A stretch of 64,000 nt of DNA, from positions 1 through 64,000 of the forward strand of contig NZ_DLFW01000029.1 of the NCBI RefSeq assembly GCF_002482385.1, given 5' to 3'. Source of the stretch: Dysgonomonas sp. UBA7710 (lineage in GTDB: Bacteria > Bacteroidota > Bacteroidia > Bacteroidales > Dysgonomonadaceae). Both the position numbers and the translations under genes were made by a program. This document shows positions 62,471-64,000 of this stretch, one piece after another (positions within the stretch are counted from its first letter, which is position 1; each line of letters opens with the position of its first letter). Under the pieces are notes generated by a model, which was given only the letters and a program-made list of their open reading frames with translations, was not told the DNA's origin and searched no databases.

Positions 62471-64000
62471 ATGAGGAAAATTATTTTTCTAAATCTATTA
62501 CTTATTCTCAATATATCATTTGTTGTTGCACAGACGATAAAGGGAAAAGTACTCGATGATAATGGGCAACCTTTAGCTTCGGCTACTGTTGTTATTAAAG
62601 AACTGCAAAAAGGAGTATCTACTGATAATGAAGGAAAATTCAGATTTGTGCGTCTGCCTAAAAGAGAACTTACTGTAGAAGTAAGCTTTGTAGGTTATAA
62701 CAATAATGAAAAAAAGGTAAATCTTTCTGATGATAAGGAAATACATCTTCAATTTAATATGGTGCCAAATACCAACCTGAATGAAGTCGAAGTATTCGGT
62801 GAGCGTTACAAACAACCTGAAAAACTGGATGCGATTACCCGTATGCCACTTCGTCCGAGCGAACAGATACAAAGTATCTCGGTTATTTCCGATAAAGTGA
62901 TAGCGGAACAGGGTGCTTTGACCATTACAGATGCAGTACGTAATGTGCCCGGAGTAACGCTTTTTGGTTCTTACGGAGGAGTACGTGAAAGTATGTCTAC
63001 CCGTGGTTATCGTGGGGTTCCCGTTTTGAAAAACGGTGTGCGTGTAGATTCGGATTTCCGTACAGCATCACTTGCTTCTGATATGCAGGGTGTAGAAAGT
63101 ATTCAGGTAATAAAAGGTTCGGCTGCTGTAACTCAAGGTATCGGTGATGATCTGGGATCTCCCGGTGGAGTTATTAATGTCGTAACTAAAACCCCGAAGT
63201 TTGTAAACGGAGGAGAAGCTGCATTGCGTGTTGGTAGTTGGGGGCAAGTACGTCCTACTTTTGATGTCCAATCAGTATTGGATAATAAAAAAACTGTGGC
63301 CTTCCGCCTGAATGGGGCTTATGAAAGAGCAGACAGCTATCGTACCAAGATATCTAAAAACAGAGTATATATCAACCCATCGTTAGAATGGCGTCCGGAT
63401 GACAAAACTACTGTCACATTGGAAATGGATTATCTGAATGATAACACTACTCCTGACAGGGGGACTGTAAATCTCGCAGCCGATAATGAAGAGGCTCTTT
63501 ATGATATGCCGCATGATAAGTTTTTGGGATTCGAGACTGATAATGTGGAAACAAAGACATTGACATATGCTGCCCGCATCACAAGGCAGCTTGCAGATAA
63601 AGTAAGCGTGAGAGCTGCATATTTTGCATCAACGAATAATACTGATAACATAGGCGTAGGTGCTTTAAGAACAGTAACCGGTAAAGATTATAATATCCGT
63701 AGCCGTACCCTCACCCGCTCGTTAAGGGATGATAAGAACAGGACTTTCCAGCTTGACCTGATTGGCCGGGATGTATATACCGGACCAATTAAGCATACTT
63801 TCCAGGTTGGATTCGATTACAAATCGAACAATCTTGAAACAACAGGGTATGATGCTATTAAAGTTGATGAAATTGACATTTTTCAAGAAATACCAAATAC
63901 TCTGCCTTCATCAGTTACAGATCAGGCTATGGTAGCACAAGATCCGGCAAAATCAAATTCTTCTGCTTACGGAATCATGGCTCAGGAAGTAATGACAATC
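62471..64000 (+). CDS. TonB-dependent siderophore-type receptor (partial)
   Basis: The first 510 residues of an outer-membrane receptor that continues past the window end. The signal peptide is MRKIIFLNLLLILNISFVVA. A carboxypeptidase-regulatory-like domain (KGKVLDDNGQPLASATVVI through FVGYNN) is followed by VEVFGERYKQPEKLDAITRM, then a FhuA/FecA-type plug (EQIQSISVISDKVIAEQGAL; TDAVRNVPGVTLF; ESIQVIKGSAAVTQGIGDDL; GGVINVVTKTP) and the start of the barrel. The plug style points to ferric siderophore or other iron-chelate uptake. Start at 62471 is the first ATG before the signal peptide. Confidence 0.92.
   Translation, partial: MRKIIFLNLLLILNISFVVAQTIKGKVLDDNGQPLASATVVIKELQKGVSTDNEGKFRFVRLPKRELTVEVSFVGYNNNEKKVNLSDDKEIHLQFNMVPNTNLNEVEVFGERYKQPEKLDAITRMPLRPSEQIQSISVISDKVIAEQGALTITDAVRNVPGVTLFGSYGGVRESMSTRGYRGVPVLKNGVRVDSDFRTASLASDMQGVESIQVIKGSAAVTQGIGDDLGSPGGVINVVTKTPKFVNGGEAALRVGSWGQVRPTFDVQSVLDNKKTVAFRLNGAYERADSYRTKISKNRVYINPSLEWRPDDKTTVTLEMDYLNDNTTPDRGTVNLAADNEEALYDMPHDKFLGFETDNVETKTLTYAARITRQLADKVSVRAAYFASTNNTDNIGVGALRTVTGKDYNIRSRTLTRSLRDDKNRTFQLDLIGRDVYTGPIKHTFQVGFDYKSNNLETTGYDAIKVDEIDIFQEIPNTLPSSVTDQAMVAQDPAKSNSSAYGIMAQEVMTI

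Overview
This window comes from a Bacteroidota (Bacteroidales) chromosome, probably a Dysgonomonas- or Parabacteroides-like organism. The evidence is a SusC/SusD polysaccharide utilisation locus with a hybrid two-component regulator, a FimA/Mfa1-type fimbrillin lipoprotein, DUF4249 and DUF4834 proteins, and repeated Bacteroidota-type -7 boxes (TAnnTTTG) ahead of genes. The genus is a guess. No tRNA, rRNA, CRISPR array or transposase was seen.

Region 1 (1-21958) is a polysaccharide utilisation locus. A leftward run encodes a DUF2264 protein, a heparinase II/III-like lyase, a GH88 unsaturated uronyl hydrolase, a GH35 beta-galactosidase and an N-acetylhexosamine-kinase-like phosphotransferase. 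A repeat-filled gap separates these from a partial GH109-like oxidoreductase. A rightward run encodes SusC, SusD and a GH95-like protein. A leftward hybrid sensor/AraC regulator and an exported endonuclease/exonuclease/phosphatase-fold protein close the locus. The gene set fits a uronic-acid- and galactose-containing glycan: lyase cleavage, removal of the unsaturated uronic acid, then beta-galactosidase trimming.

Region 2 (22341-26462) is a compact rightward cassette and the most unusual part of the window. It encodes a SNF2-like helicase relative with eroded ATPase motifs, a small GNAT-like protein, an IbrA-like PAPS-reductase/DUF3440 protein and an IbrB-like ParB-fold protein. The last three are linked by ATGA overlaps at two junctions. 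A perfect 14-bp inverted repeat and a -7 box precede the cassette. Its job is unknown; nucleic-acid modification, gene regulation or anti-phage defence are possibilities.

Region 3 (26743-29344) carries a fimbrillin lipoprotein and an AraC-type regulator, with a 21-bp-spaced direct repeat upstream of the fimbrillin promoter.

Region 4 (29390-52530) is mostly core genome: hisS, a NagZ/beta-lactamase-fold fusion followed by a VanX-like dipeptidase, a PAP2 phosphatase, rplS, hflX, prmC-recX-comF, a three-gene heavy-metal-type RND efflux operon, trpS, a DUF4026/DUF2314-like protein, and a glycosyltransferase/polysaccharide deacetylase pair.

Region 5 (52668-64000) holds a TonB-dependent receptor with a DUF4249 lipoprotein, trkA-trkH-capA, dxs, and the start of a siderophore-type TonB-dependent receptor that runs off the window.

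Three intergenic stretches (about 575-1095, 30850-31165 and 47275-47815) share the same mosaic of short sequence modules in two orientations. They look like copies of an undescribed interspersed non-coding repeat family.
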